From Fallopia convolvulus (Eukaryota > Streptophyta > Magnoliopsida > Caryophyllales > Polygonaceae), in NCBI GenBank assembly GCA_964016875.1, contig OZ024736.1:5401518-5465517 (forward strand): a stretch of 64,000 nucleotides of DNA, written 5' to 3'. The position numbers were made by a program, and so were the translations under genes. Within the stretch, counting starts at the first letter, position 1; each line of letters begins with the position of its first letter. The notes under the pieces are model-generated. The model saw only the letters and a program-made list of their open reading frames with translations. It searched no databases and was not told where the DNA came from. Positions 33,037 to 44,445 of this stretch are shown in pieces.

Positions 33037-33842
33037 TGATGAAACCCGAAATAAACCGTTCGCTAAAAGACAAGAAACGGGATTATTATATTCGATTGTG
33101 CAAACACTTGCTTCTTTATTTATGATTCTCTTATAACGAGGTTACAAGCCAACGAGGCCTACAAACAATTGAGAGTTACACCCTAGACCTCCTACGGCTA
33201 TTTGAGACCTCGATCTAACAATGTTCGAGATCTCCTATTTGTTAAACGATTCTACCACCTAAGTATTACTTGATTGATCTTGGTGCGAGGTTGATCTGAG
33301 AGCGTGGTGTAGATAGCTTGCGAGATTGTGTAGCGAGGTCTTTGATGTGAGCAAGATCTCTGTGTGACTTGAAGTCTTTTTGTGCACTTCACTTGTCTAT
33401 AGCGAGGTCTTTTGACGATGTTTCAATCACGTCGATCTTTAACGAGCAAGATAGTTCTTGAGTTCAAGATGTTTTTCGACCCCTTTTCCATGCGAGGTCC
33501 TCTATTTATAGAGGATTGGGGATTCAAGTTTTGATCATGGTCCGATGTGGGACGCCCGAGATCAAGGCCTCTGATTGGTCTAGAGGCGAGGCAGCCGGTG
33601 ATTGGCTTGGGGTAGCGGCGTTAGCTGAGTGGTTCTGGTGGGCGGGTGTGTCAGTAGAGTCGGTTACAAGGTTTAGACCTCGTTCCGAGATTTCGGAGGC
33701 CCTCGTGGGGGTAGGAACTTTGTTTAAATAAATGAGGGGTATGGGTGCGGGCCCCTGAATCATCCTTGGGAATCCCGTCGGGTCTGTTTGTTTTTTTGGT
33801 AGCCCGGACCCACCTCTTATTTTACCATTTTGGACATCATCA
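33037..33842 (-). repeat. Tat 5' LTR
   Basis: The 806-bp LTR is intact, TGATGATG to TTCATCA on the minus strand. It holds a TATA box (minus-strand TATAAATA at 33503-33510) inside the inverted repeat CCTCTATTTATAGAGG, the likely promoter of the element. This segment is missing from the left LTR. Confidence 0.88.
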
Positions 33843-33847
33843 AACGT

Positions 33848-34440
33848 AAAACACGGAGACATGTTCCAAACATATTAGAGGGACAGTTTGTAGATCAGAC
33901 TAATCTCATGCATCCAACAGCTTGACGAGTTTCTAGAGTTAACAAAATTTGAATTAAGTTACATGTGTAGAAAGTACACGTCCTTAGAGGGCAAGACAAG
34001 GGCATTTCAGACAAATGCCTAAAGGAATAAGGATTTGGCTCCAAGGGTGAGGCGTCTATAAATACAAATGAATAGTGTGTTTGCAAACCACTTCTCTCCA
34101 AGCACAAAACAAAATCCTAGAGTAAGTAGAAAAAAAAAGAAGGAAGATCATGAGAAGTCACCAACGACGAGTGTGCTATCTCGACGACGGCATGTAAGAA
34201 AGGAGTTCCCATCAGCAAGGGAACTAAGTAGACGAATTAAGGTGTGAGGTTTGATTACTTGTTGTAGCTGAGTTGTTCTCTTTGGAACTAGGTTGAAAAG
34301 ATTCATTAGTGTTTCTAGAGTTTGGAGTTGCTAGGAAAAGAAAAGTCTGAGTCTTGCCTTTTGTAACTAAGGAAAAATTGATTAAAAAAAAAAGTCATTC
34401 AAAATTCTTCAATAGAGGTAGAGGTTTACCCACACAACTA
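33848..34440 (+). repeat. Continuation of the SIRE-like Copia LTR
   Basis: It resumes after the Tat target duplication. It includes a candidate core promoter (GTCTATAAATAC, near 34050) and GA-rich U5-like sequence. The 3' end is unclear, near 34440, where no primer-binding site is seen. Confidence 0.45.
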
Positions 34441-37400
34441 GTTGGTTGTCGTGAGGCTCCTCTATAAGGAACAAAGTCATTCAAAATCCGCCCATGCCAT
34501 TTTTATCCTTTTTAATGAATGTCTAACGATGGACGTCGATTTTTTGGAGGAGATGGATAAGATTTATTCTTATTTCTCACATGAGCGCCCATTCTCACGT
34601 GACTATTTATCTAATATTATTTATTATTAAAAAATTGACATTATTTTTTTTTCAAGTAATGTCATGTGGCGTAATTTTTCCCACGAACATAGCTTCTGCT
34701 TTGTAATGTATTATGATAGATTATAAATTCTATAATTAATTGTAGTTGATATTGCCTAAGAATATTATTTACATAAATATTTTTTTTACATAGAAATGAT
34801 GCAAAAATGATCTAATTCATTTATGTATTAATAAAAAAATATTTTAATATAAGGTGGGCCCATAATCAAAAGATAGAATTCTTTTTTAAACAAAAATAGA
34901 TAATAAAATTTAATAAGAAAATGTGAAATAATATCTACCTAATCAATAAGTATTATACAAATCGATCGTTTCTGAACCACCACGTTGATTCTAACCCCAC
35001 CTCATATTTAAAAAATATTTTTAACAAAACATTATTAAATAAATACATGGTACTCTTCTAATTATTCTATCCATACATATATCCTTATAATAAAAACATC
35101 AAAGTATAATAATCAATAGGTATAAATCTTATTAAAATATATTCATATCAAAATAATATTTATGATCTTTATTTACTAATAATCCTATATATATTAAAAT
35201 AATAAAAATCTAAAAAAAATTGTGTTCATAAGGTATGTAATAATTTAAAAAAGATCATAGATATTAATAAAAAATATTTAGTAGTCAAAAGATAGCAGGG
35301 TAAAAGATAAACATATTTATATTTTTTAAACATTATAAATAAGTATCTTAATGTTTTTACTATAAAGGCAATAAGAATATTTTATTATTAAAATATAATT
35401 AATTTAATTTAAATTGGTGTTGTAATTAATGTGGTCGTTAAAAAAAATAGTTTTAATATATAGTTATTGACTTTTAGGTAAGTTTTATCTTTTTCCTCTC
35501 TTTTATTAAATTTTAATTTTCTTTCCTTTCAAATTTGATTAAATATAATCGAATGTTATTTTTTATAGGAATTAGATAGATTTTTAGATGTGTGTTATCT
35601 TCTTACTTTCTTTTAAATGACTAGATCCCTTCTTGGAGAAATAAGAACCACGGTTGACATAAAGGCACCAGGAAACCAAATTCAGTTGAGAACGATAAGT
35701 TCAAACCGATCAATTTTGATGGGAGGATTTCGTAGACTTTGACGAGGCTTAGAAGATTTGCATGCGGTGAAGAATTCTTTCTCCCGAGCGTTGTTCCATC
35801 CTGAATCCCTCTTTGGTTCTTGTTCCGATCAATTTTGAAGACGCAGCTGGAGGTGGAGTCGTGGAGAGTTGGAGCCTTGGAGGCCGAAAGCACGTAGGTG
35901 AGGATGGATGTTGGACAAAGAAAAGGTTGAACAAGGAGAGAAAGGGAGGAGGGAGGCAGATAGGTGAGGCAACGGTTCAGATAAGGCATTAGTAAAATGG
36001 ACGGTCAAAATTCAATATACTATGTTCTTTTATAGAATAAGAGATTATTTAATCTAGTAGAAGGTTGTTTAGATAAATTTTAGATTTTAAAAAAATAATT
36101 AGATAGAAATAAAAAAATATTAGAAAAAGTTGAAATAATGAAAATGAATTTTTTAAAAAAATATGAGTTGATGTTAGAATCATTCTAATGATTCAAAAAG
36201 ATACATCTTTAATATATATTTATAGAAATTGATTAACAAAAATATTTATATCAATATTCCCATTATATAGTATATAGATTTCAAAAAAACATACTTGTAG
36301 TCAGAGGCGTATTTACATGGTGTCCAATTGGGGGGAGGGCTACAACCCCTATTGAGATTTAAATTTTTCTTAGATATATAAAAAAAACGTATTTTTTATA
36401 TTTGTATTAGCTCCAAATCCCAATTTCAGTTGAGAGTGCTGAATTTCATATTTGTGTTGCAGTATTGGCTTGGGTTCTTAGATCTTGTGCATTCGATTTA
36501 GGTCTGGTTTACTACTTCTATTTATTGTCTATTGATTTCGGTAATCCATTGCAATTTGCAACATTTGAGAATTCAATTTGATGATGATGCATTGGTAGGG
36601 TTTTGTGGATTTCAATTTATAAACTATCAATAATTGGAACTTTAAACTATTTTTTTTTTATTGTTGTGATCGATGCATATATCAGCAATTTTAATCTATT
36701 TCATAGGTTCTGTTGATTCCATTTGGGTCTGATTTATTACTCTGTATTGTGCAATGATTTCTGTAATACACTGCAACTGTTATGAATTCTGTTATTGTTT
36801 ATGGATTGATAATTTGATGCTCATGTTCTTTAATTGTTCCGAAAATGAAGAGATTTAGGGTTCATATAATGTAGGTTCAAGTGTTCTAATCCTGATCCAT
36901 TAAGTGTTCCGAATTTGTCTATTGTTCTAAGCTTAGCCTCTGGCTTCAAATCCTGGCTACGTAGGCCCTGCTTGTAGTAGACTGCTAGCTTATTGATTAT
37001 AGTAGGCTGCATCTTAAAACTAACAAGTTATTTTAAAAACTTAAATTCTAAAAATTTAATATTTTCAATTGAGCAATAATAAGCGATATAGATTAAACCA
37101 CCTAAATAAGAATTTTCTACATAATAATAAAAATAATAATGAGTGTAAATAAAGAGAACTACTTTTAGGTGCGTTTCTTGTATGCGTCTTATGTCTGAAG
37201 GTTCGACGATAAGGGTTTGGAAAAAATCGTGGATGTGTGATCGATGTTTGAAGGCTCCTCGAGTGAGTCCAAATCTGAGGTGTCAACAGTTGTTCCTCAA
37301 GATCTCGGCGTGTGCATTTTTTCCAGTTGTCGTCTTCGCCTACCTTCTCGTGGTGTTGTGTACAATTGCTCCTTCAGTGGCTCCTCAGTGACGATTCCAG

Positions 37401-38381
37401 CACTTTTTATTTGTTGTGTACTTGTGGTGTTTTTTCTTTCCAGTTTGTTTTCTTGTTCGGGTTGTTTCTCTTCTCATATCGATTTGTCCAACTACCGATT
37501 TTTTCAACCTCTCGATCTACCGAATCTATCTGGCACATCAAATGCTTTCCTTATTAAAAAAAAATTGATCATCCTAAAATACGAGTGTATTAATTAATAA
37601 GATGGAGTTAAAAATTTTAAAGCACTTGGTTTCCATATACGTACTTGTGGTATAAGAAAACAAATACGGAGTGGAGTACGAGATTAATATTCTTTCTGGT
37701 ATTAAAAAACAAAATAATATTCCGATAGCAGAAGAGATGAAAATGACAGGACTCACTATCTATCTAGCCGAGTGAGTAGTAGAAGCTAGCTTGACTGCAA
37801 AAGCAGGGCACGTTTCTCTGGGCCTAAGCCTGAGCCTGAGCCTTGGGGATTTTGATACTCTGCTGCTGCTATAGGCTGAATCGAATTTGAGTTGAACCAA
37901 AAGTCATGGCCATAAACAGGAACAGCGTAATGCCAAAATAATATTCTATAGACTGGGAATCATGATTAGTTTCCTGTGTGGCTGAGAGGCTGTATTCTGT
38001 AACGTACGTCTTCTTCTTCAGATGTTTATGCTCTGCGTCTTGTCTTGTTGTGCCATGGGAATGGAATGGAATGGAATGGGGAAGATTTAACTAAAGTGTG
38101 GCACGGCACCAATGTGAATGTAATCCATCCAATTCCCAAAAGAATATAATTGCATATGATGATGATGATTGTTACTGTATTCAGTTGTTTGGTAACTGAG
38201 CTGAGCGACACTGTTGCCAAACGGAAACGGTAACGGTAACGGATACTCATGTACGTTGCATGACATCACTGTCGTTTTCTTACGCATTCTCTCAGATTTC
38301 CAACGCAACCACTATCTATCTTGTCTTCGATACCGTGTACGGCAGACTCTGTTCGAATTATTACGGATTCGGGGTAGATAT
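34441..38381. other. AT-rich intergenic sequence
   Basis: No gene is recognised over almost 4 kb. The sequence is strongly AT-rich to about 36300. A stretch starting near 36302 (AGAGGCGTATTTACATGG) resembles ends of plant DNA transposons, but no partner end was found. Short frames near 37180-37600 have no recognisable domain. A short GGAAT tandem run lies at about 38057-38080. Confidence 0.6.
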
Positions 38382-38619
38382 ATATTATTTAGGGGTGTTC
38401 AAAAATATCCGATCCGATCAATCCGATCCAGTGATCCGACGATCCGATCCGTAAAAATTCGAATCCGTTGGAAAATTATCCGAATCCGATCCGATCCGTG
38501 AAAATTAGTCGGATCACCGGATCGGATACGGATCGGGTCGTCAAACCCCTCGGATATCCGAGGGTATAATACTATACATATATATTATGTGCAATAACAA
38601 AAAAATAAATAGTCCAAGT

Positions 38620-39224
38620 CAGGGCCGGTCCATACATTTTAGATGCCCGGGGCGAATTACAATAAAAGGGCCCTTTTTATATAATTTGTAAGCATTTTTT
38701 GTAAAATTTTATAATACTTTCGTATAAATTTGTTCTTGTTATAATATTAAGATACAAAGAATTTATAAAATAATTTGCTAAATTTAACTTAATTACATAC
38801 GTAAAATTGGGTGCTATCATCATATAACAGTATGAATAAAAGAAATAAGATTTTTTTAAATGCATATGTCGTATATTTTAAATCTAATAAAAAGTAACCA
38901 ATATAGACAATTATATAAATAAGAATCATTTACAATAACTATGGTAATACATGACTACACTAATTGATTAATAGTAAAGAAAGATAAATTAAATAAAAGA
39001 TATATAATAGGGCCCACCTTTAAAAATTAATATAGTTAAAGTAGTGGAATTTGAACCCAAGACCTCTTTAATAAAGATAAGAACACTATTCCACTAGACC
39101 AACTTGTAATTTATGATCTTTTGAACACTCTTTTATATATACTACATTTTAAAAAATTTGGGCCCTTAAAAATTATGGGCCCTGGGCTTACGCCCACCCT
39201 GCCCCACCCTCTGGGCCGGGTCTG
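38620..39224. mobile_element. hAT-like element nested inside 38390-39665
   Basis: It starts CAGGGCCGGTCC and ends GGGCCGGGTCTG (imperfect inverted ends). It is flanked by the exact 8-bp duplication GTCCAAGT (38612-38619, 39225-39232). It is 605 bp, AT-rich, with no ORF of note. On its minus strand, A-box-like and B-box-like pol III promoter motifs occur at 39091-39101 and 39046-39057. Confidence 0.85.
39046..39101 (-). promoter_or_regulatory. tRNA-like A and B boxes within the nested hAT-like element
   Basis: On the minus strand, TGGTCTAGTGG (A box) and GGTTCAAATTCC (B box) are separated by about 33 bp, near the spacing in tRNA genes. The region does not fold into an obvious complete cloverleaf, so it is a tRNA-derived or tRNA-like remnant rather than a tRNA gene. 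Confidence 0.4.
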
Positions 39225-39673
39225 GTCCAAGTAGTACTATGTGCTCCGACTTCCTAGTACTACCTCTTTTTTGTTTGTTTTTATAATTATTTTTAATATA
39301 TTTCACCCCACAAATAAAATTAACGTTAAATAAAACCTAAATCTATATTTAACACCCCATTTTTATTTTATTTTAAATTATTTTTCTCTTTCTTTTATGC
39401 GGATGATTATTTGGATCATGATTTTTGGGTGAAATTTACCGACTGAATAAATTATTTGGAACTTAAATACAAAAAAAAATATAAAAATGTGAATATTCGG
39501 ATATTCGGATATCCGCCACAAATATCCGATCCGATCCGAGCTATACGGATCGGATATCTGGGTATACCCGGATCGGATACGGATATGGTTTTAGAGAAAT
39601 TTTTAATGCGGATATCCGATCCGATTAGCCGGATCGGATCGGATATCCGATTATGAACACCCCTAATATTATT

Positions 39674-40079
39674 CCATCGTCAATAATCATGTTTTTTTGT
39701 TATTTTTTTATAAGGAAAAAAATTAGGGGTTCTATACTAATGGGAGGTGGGTCGCCCTAGAGCATTCTTACGGATAAGATCTCAAAGACCCGGATCAGTT
39801 ACAAGTGGAAGGAAAGAAATGTGACGAAAATCAAGTCTGCAACAGTATTAACCTTGCGAAAAATATGTGCGATACACCACTACTAAAACTGTGCGAGCAC
39901 GCAAATGATGTCCAACCGAATCAACTTAATCTTCCAGAAACAACACCAGTCACCTTTAACAGCCTTGATCAATCGAAGGTTGTCTCCCTCAATCAAAATG
40001 AGGGTGAAGCCACGTCAGGTGGCCACTAAGAAGATCACATGTCGAAGAGCAATGGATCCATCCATCAGAACTGAATGTC
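39674..40079. other. Unassigned sequence between hAT-like elements
   Basis: It contains a 74-codon open frame (39805-40029) without a recognisable domain. Removing the next hAT-like element joins it to 40657 onward, where more decayed, possibly LINE-derived, coding-like sequence follows. Confidence 0.4.
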
Positions 40080-40656
40080 TAGACTTGGGTTCCGGTTCAG
40101 CGGAAATCGACCAACTGCCGGTTTCAGAACTGGCGGGAAACCGGTCGGAATCGGCCGAAACCGGAACCAAGGTTCCGCTTTCAACTACGGTTCCGGTTCG
40201 TCCACCCCCGGAATCGGAGAATCGCCGGTTCCAAACCTGGTGGAACCGCCGGTTCCACCAATAAAAAAATAAAAATAGCGTAACCGCGTTGTGGCCCATT
40301 GGACCGCGACCGCGGTTTTCATTCAAAGGTAACAAAAATACTTTTTTATTTATTGTTTAATATTTCCGGTTCCAGAACCGGGAGAAACCGGCTTCAGAAC
40401 CGGAACCGGGACCGGAACCAGGGAACCGGCCCATGGTCGGTTCCAGTTCAATGGTTCCGAGGAACCGAAACCGAGAGAAACCTACTTCGGAACCGGCCGA
40501 AACCGACCTCGGAACCGGCCGAAACCGGGAGAAACCAACTTCGAAACCGGCCGGAACCGGAACCACACCAAAATCGGGGAACCAGCCCAAGGCCGATTCC
40601 GGTACAATGGTTCTGAGGAACCGAAACCGCCGGTTTCGGAATCGGACCCATGCCTA
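40080..40656. mobile_element. Short hAT-like element with CCGGTTCC subterminal repeats
   Basis: The ends are TAGACTTGGGTTCCGGTTC and, in reverse complement, TAGGCATGGGTCCGATTCC (imperfect). The flanks TGAATGTC and AGAATGTT share six of eight bases, consistent with an aged 8-bp duplication. The interior is dominated by GGAACCGGAACC-type motifs on both strands, which explains the many short open frames there. Confidence 0.65.
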
Positions 40657-40963
40657 AGAATGTTTGCCAAAAAAACCCCAATCAAAATGGATTGTTTTGC
40701 CCAAATGATCACGAATGAAGAATCCAAAAGAAGAAAAACCCTTCGGGATAACGACGACACCATCAAAATTAAGCTTAAAAGTTTTGGTTGGGTTTCTCCT
40801 ACTTGAGTTTAGTTCTTTCCTCCTTGTTTTCGTTTCTTTGTTGCTAGAGTGGGAAGGGTACTAAGGTTTCTTAGGAGAGTTAGCATTAATCAAATCATTC
40901 TTTTGTTTTCAAGTGAAATCACAAATGGTGTTTTCGTTGCTTTGTAGGTTATTATTATTCGTG

Positions 40964-41345
40964 TCAAAAGCTTTCATATTCCTGAGAACCAGATATTCTA
41001 ATAGGAGTAAGAAAGCCATTCCATTTCACCTTTAGTGATGTTGGCAAGGATTTCCTCAATGAATTGGTGTAATTTTTATTTTCAAGGTTGATTTGGGTCA
41101 CCATGTGAGCGACGTTGCAATTGATTGATTTCGGGCTCTGTTTTGTGTGGGGACATTTGATCAAGAGGTGTGAAGTGTTTTCATGTGGATTGTCACATGC
41201 TACACAACCCGACAGAACGAGTATGTGATTTTTCGCTAGTCTTGTTTTTGTTGGAAAGCCATTCAAGGGCAATTTTCCATAGGAAGTTTTTCATTTTAGG
41301 TGGGATGTGTAGTTTCCAGATCTAGTCAAGATTAATATATGCCTC
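40964..41345 (-). pseudogene. LINE reverse-transcriptase fragment (zf-RVT region), minus strand
   Basis: The minus-strand translation shows IWKLHIPPKMKNFLWKIAL in one frame. After a frameshift come GFPTKTRLAKNHILVLSG and C-VACDNPHENTSHLLIKCPH, the zinc-binding tail of plant LINE polymerases. It is a different fragment from that at 1630. Upstream RT motifs are absent. Confidence 0.75.
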
Positions 41346-42225
41346 ACCTTTGTTTTCATGGATCCAATGCAGTGTAGAGTGGGTTGAATACCATCTTGAT
41401 GCGACCTTGACTCCTTTCGAGGCTCAAGAACGTCGTGAGGGCAATTTAGATCATGTAACCAGACTCGTGGAACTTGGGGTCGCGAAAGCTAGACTGAAGA
41501 ACGAGGTTCTCAACCTTGAACAAGATCCAACTTAATGGATCTTTGGTAGAGTTCAACCTGATGAAATCTTAAGAGATTCGGACAACGTGATGGCTCAAAT
41601 GGATGGAATTGAAGGCTTTTTGTGACCGAACAAAGGTTTGACGCAAATCCAAAGCAAAGAGTGTTCTCGACTTAATCAATGGAGTAAAATTCTGCATAAA
41701 CTCATAAAGTGAGTTGAAGGAGCCTTATAAAGAGGTGGCTCCAACACTAGACAAGCAAAGGAGGAGGCGGAATGGCATTGTGTGCAAACGAAGGCTCAAT
41801 TCCTTGAAAATTCCAAAACTACTTACTAAAAACATAAATAACATTAGTTTAGAAAGTCTAGTCATGGAAATAATACTAAAAAGAGCAATATATGACCTAA
41901 GGTCATGGCCAAGACACAAGAAGTGTCAAGACCAATGTCGAGGGCTTAGACGGGTGCGCGCGGGCATGCGAGTGTCACTCAACATCGGGCTGGCACACCA
42001 GTCGTGGGCAAGGTTCCGCATTATCGATGGTGTCGAGGTATACTTGCGATGGCATGGGAAAAGGTGCACCGTGGCTGGCAAGAGTCCGGGTCTCAAGCGA
42101 TTGGGTTTCCTTGGCGTTGGCCTTGGCGCAGTTGCGAGTGACAGGCCCGTCTGAGTGAAGTGACATGGCTTGCTCCTCCTTGACGATGTCCATGGGTGAT
42201 GTCGCATCACCCTCCCTCTTTGAGT
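41346..42225. other. Unassigned sequence
   Basis: Open frames occur at 41350-41535 and 41714-42154 (plus) and near 41926-42264 (minus), but none shows a family motif. The part from about 41940 rightwards may be the 3' spacer of the minus-strand Gypsy fragment that follows. Confidence 0.4.
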
Positions 42226-42345
42226 GGGAAATTTCCCCATTTCCTCATCATGATACTCGAGCACAATGTAGGGAGAGGTTTGTGAGGGAAATTTCCCCGT
42301 TTCCTCATCATGATACTCGAGCTCAATGTAGGGAGAGGTCTGCTA
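42226..42345. repeat. 59-bp tandem duplication
   Basis: Two nearly identical copies (about 42228-42286 and 42287-42345) contain GGGAAATTTCCCC and TCATGATACTCGAG. They lie just beyond the C-terminal end of the Gypsy integrase fragment. Each copy carries stop codons, so the repeat is not coding. Confidence 0.75.
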
Positions 42346-43670
42346 CGTTGAAAGTGGCGTGGACTCCATACTTACCGGGGAGGTCAATCTAGTAAATATT
42401 GTCCTTGATGCGCTTGAGGACTCGATATGGGGTCATCGCCGCAAGAGTGTAAATTAGTCTTGCAGGCATCGGAAAACATGTGCTTTCAAAGATAGAACCA
42501 CACTATCAGGCTCGAAGACCATCTTACGATACCCCTTGTTGTGTTGGGCGATTGGTCAGCACGACGCTCGAACTGGATCCGGATGGGCTCTTGTAAGCAG
42601 CGCATGGTATTGACTTGGTTGGCCGCGTTGATGTGGTCACCGTTCTTCAAAGGTCGTGGCACCAAATCTAAGGGTGTGTGAGGGTTCCACCCATAGAATA
42701 CCTCGAAAGGTGTCTTCTTAGTCACCGAGTGGATGGACCTATTATACGAAAACTCAACAATACATAGTAAGTCATCCAACCAACGTGGGTTAGCCTTGAC
42801 CACCGTCATAAGGAGGATGTCAATAGTCTGATTGGTCACTTTAATTTGAACATTAGTTTAGGGATGATAAGAGGTGGAAAAGAGTAATTGTGTGCCCAAC
42901 TCTCCCCATAAATTTCTCCAAAAATGGCTACAAAACTTTGTCTCTCTATCACGAATAATAGTTCTAGGTACACCATGTAACTTCTCAACATGCTCGAAGA
43001 AAAAGTTTGCAATTTCGATTGAATTGTTTTTCCCTTTACATGATATAAAGTGTGCCATCTTAAAGAAGAGGTCCACAACTACGAAGATGCAATCTCTACC
43101 ATTTCACGATATAGGAAGTCACGTAATAAATCCATGGAAAGGTCTTCCCACTGCGTGTCCAGAATAGGCAACGACATGTGGAGACCGTGAGGACTCGACT
43201 TGGACTTTGCTCTTTGGCAAGTCACACATTCCTTGCAATACTTTGTAACATCTCGAGCCATGTGTGGCAAAGAAAATGTTCGAGAAGTGTCACGAGGGTT
43301 TTGGTGACGCCAAAATGGCATAGGGCATCATGAGCTTCCTTGAGCAATAAGTGTCTAACCAAGGAGCATAGGATGCAAAGCATCTCGGCTCGGTGTAGAT
43401 ACTCGTTGTCCAAGAAATAGGACTCATGTACTCGACTATGCTCGCAGCGCTCCATGATCGGCTTGAAAAATAAATCATGCATATAAAGCTCTTTGATCAA
43501 GGAGAAACTGGGCGACTTAGAATGGAGGTGAGTTAAGAGGACGTACCTTTGGGAGAGAGCATCGGCGACGACGTTCTCCTTACCTTTCTTGTGGGAGATA
43601 CTATACAAGAACGTCTCCATAAACACGACCCATCTTGCGAGATTGATTTTTCAGAGACATTTTGAAAAAA
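42346..43670 (-). pseudogene. Chromovirus-like Gypsy RNase H end and integrase, minus strand
   Basis: From right to left come the end of RNase H (KGKENVVADALSQRYVLL), the integrase zinc region (EAHDALCHFGVTKTL, then CKECVTCQRAKSK), and core pieces (DLFFKMAHFISCKGK, HGVPRTIIRDRETKFCSHFW). They are followed by FSYNRSIHSVTKKTPFEVFY and a terminal DLPGKYGVHATFNVADLS. These are typical of plant chromoviruses (Reina/CRM/Tekay type). Several frameshifts separate the pieces. gag, protease, RT and LTRs are absent. Confidence 0.8.
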
Positions 43671-43671
43671 T

Positions 43672-44445
43672 TGCAAGATGAATGACTACAAGCCAACTGC
43701 AACACCCTTGCCAACTGGATTAAAGTTAAGGCAGGAAGAAGGTGAAACAATAAATGATCCAAAACAGTATAGGAGGTTGCTTAGACGACTTCTTTACCTT
43801 TCTCTCACCAGAATAAATGTCTCTTACAACGTAAATCATCTTAGCCAATTTGTGTCTGAACCCAGAGTTCCACATTGGCAAGATTTGAAACATGTACTGA
43901 GGTACTTGCAAGGAAAAACAACACTTGGTCTACATTACCCAATCCAAGAATGCTTGAAGTTAACAGTCGTTACAAATGCAGATTGGGGTTCATGCCTCAC
44001 CACAAGGAGATCACTATCAAGGTATTGTGTGTATTTAGGACATGCTTTGGTGTCTTGGAAAATGAAGAAACAAACCATTGTGTATCGATCCTTAGCAGAG
44101 GCAGATTATAGAAGCATGGATTCTACCATCTTTGAGTTGATTTGGTGTGGATACTTGCTCACTGATTTTAAGATAAGACTGGAGACACCAATTACATTGT
44201 TTTGTGACAATTGAGTTGCCCAACATTTGACGACTAACCCTTGCTTCCACGAGCGTATAAAACATGTAGACTTGGACCGCCATTTCATAAGGGAAAGGGT
44301 GCAAAGTGGGTTCATCAACACATATTATATACCAACAGATAAACAAATTGCATATGTGATGACTAAGGCGCTCAATCATCATCGACACCTTTTCCTTTCT
44401 AGTAAGTTGGGGCTTGAGAATGCTCCAATTGAGGGAGGATCTAGA
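43672..44445 (+). pseudogene. Copia RNase H fragment
   Basis: The plus-strand frame 43678-44214 gives YKPTATPLPTGLKL, LYLSLTRINVSYNVN, HWQDLKHVLRYLQGK, ADWGSCLTTRRSLSRYC and LAEADYRSMDS. After a TGA (44212-44214) it continues in the same frame with HVDLDRHFIRERVQSG and MTKALNHHRHLFLSSKLG. This is the C-terminal end of a Copia polyprotein. Upstream domains and LTRs are not seen; it abuts the opposite-strand Gypsy fragment. Confidence 0.82.

Larger units (their letters stand above)
18670..33842 (-). mobile_element. Tat-lineage Ty3/Gypsy retrotransposon, 15.2 kb, minus strand
   Basis: The right (5') LTR is 33037-33842. The left (3') LTR is 18670-21478, interrupted by a later insertion. The target duplication AACGT is at 18665-18669 and 33843-33847. 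On the minus strand it holds a primer-binding site, gag, protease, RT, RNase H, a second RNase H-like domain and integrase. This is followed by a tandem-repeat region and an antisense accessory gene before the 3' LTR. The second RNase H and the long 3' region with tandem repeats and antisense ORF are hallmarks of the Tat lineage. Coding frames are damaged. Confidence 0.9.
38390..39665. mobile_element. Non-autonomous hAT-like element, outer of a nested pair
   Basis: 12-bp perfect inverted ends (TAGGGGTGTTCA at 38390-38401; reverse complement at 39654-39665) are flanked by the exact 8-bp duplication ATATTATT (38382-38389, 39666-39673). Subterminal zones are packed with GGATCGGATATCCGATCC-type motifs. 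No transposase is present. A second hAT-like element sits inside. Confidence 0.9.

Noticed and set aside
36302..36400. Transposon end AGAGGCGTATTTACATGG
   Set aside because: It resembles plant DNA-transposon ends but no inverted partner or duplication could be located.
39046..39101. A tRNA gene on the minus strand
   Set aside because: A- and B-box motifs are present but no complete acceptor stem or anticodon arm could be paired; it is called tRNA-like only.
41714..42154. 146-codon plus-strand frame as a host gene
   Set aside because: No recognisable motif, Arg/Lys-rich composition, and a position between retroelement fragments; more likely chance.
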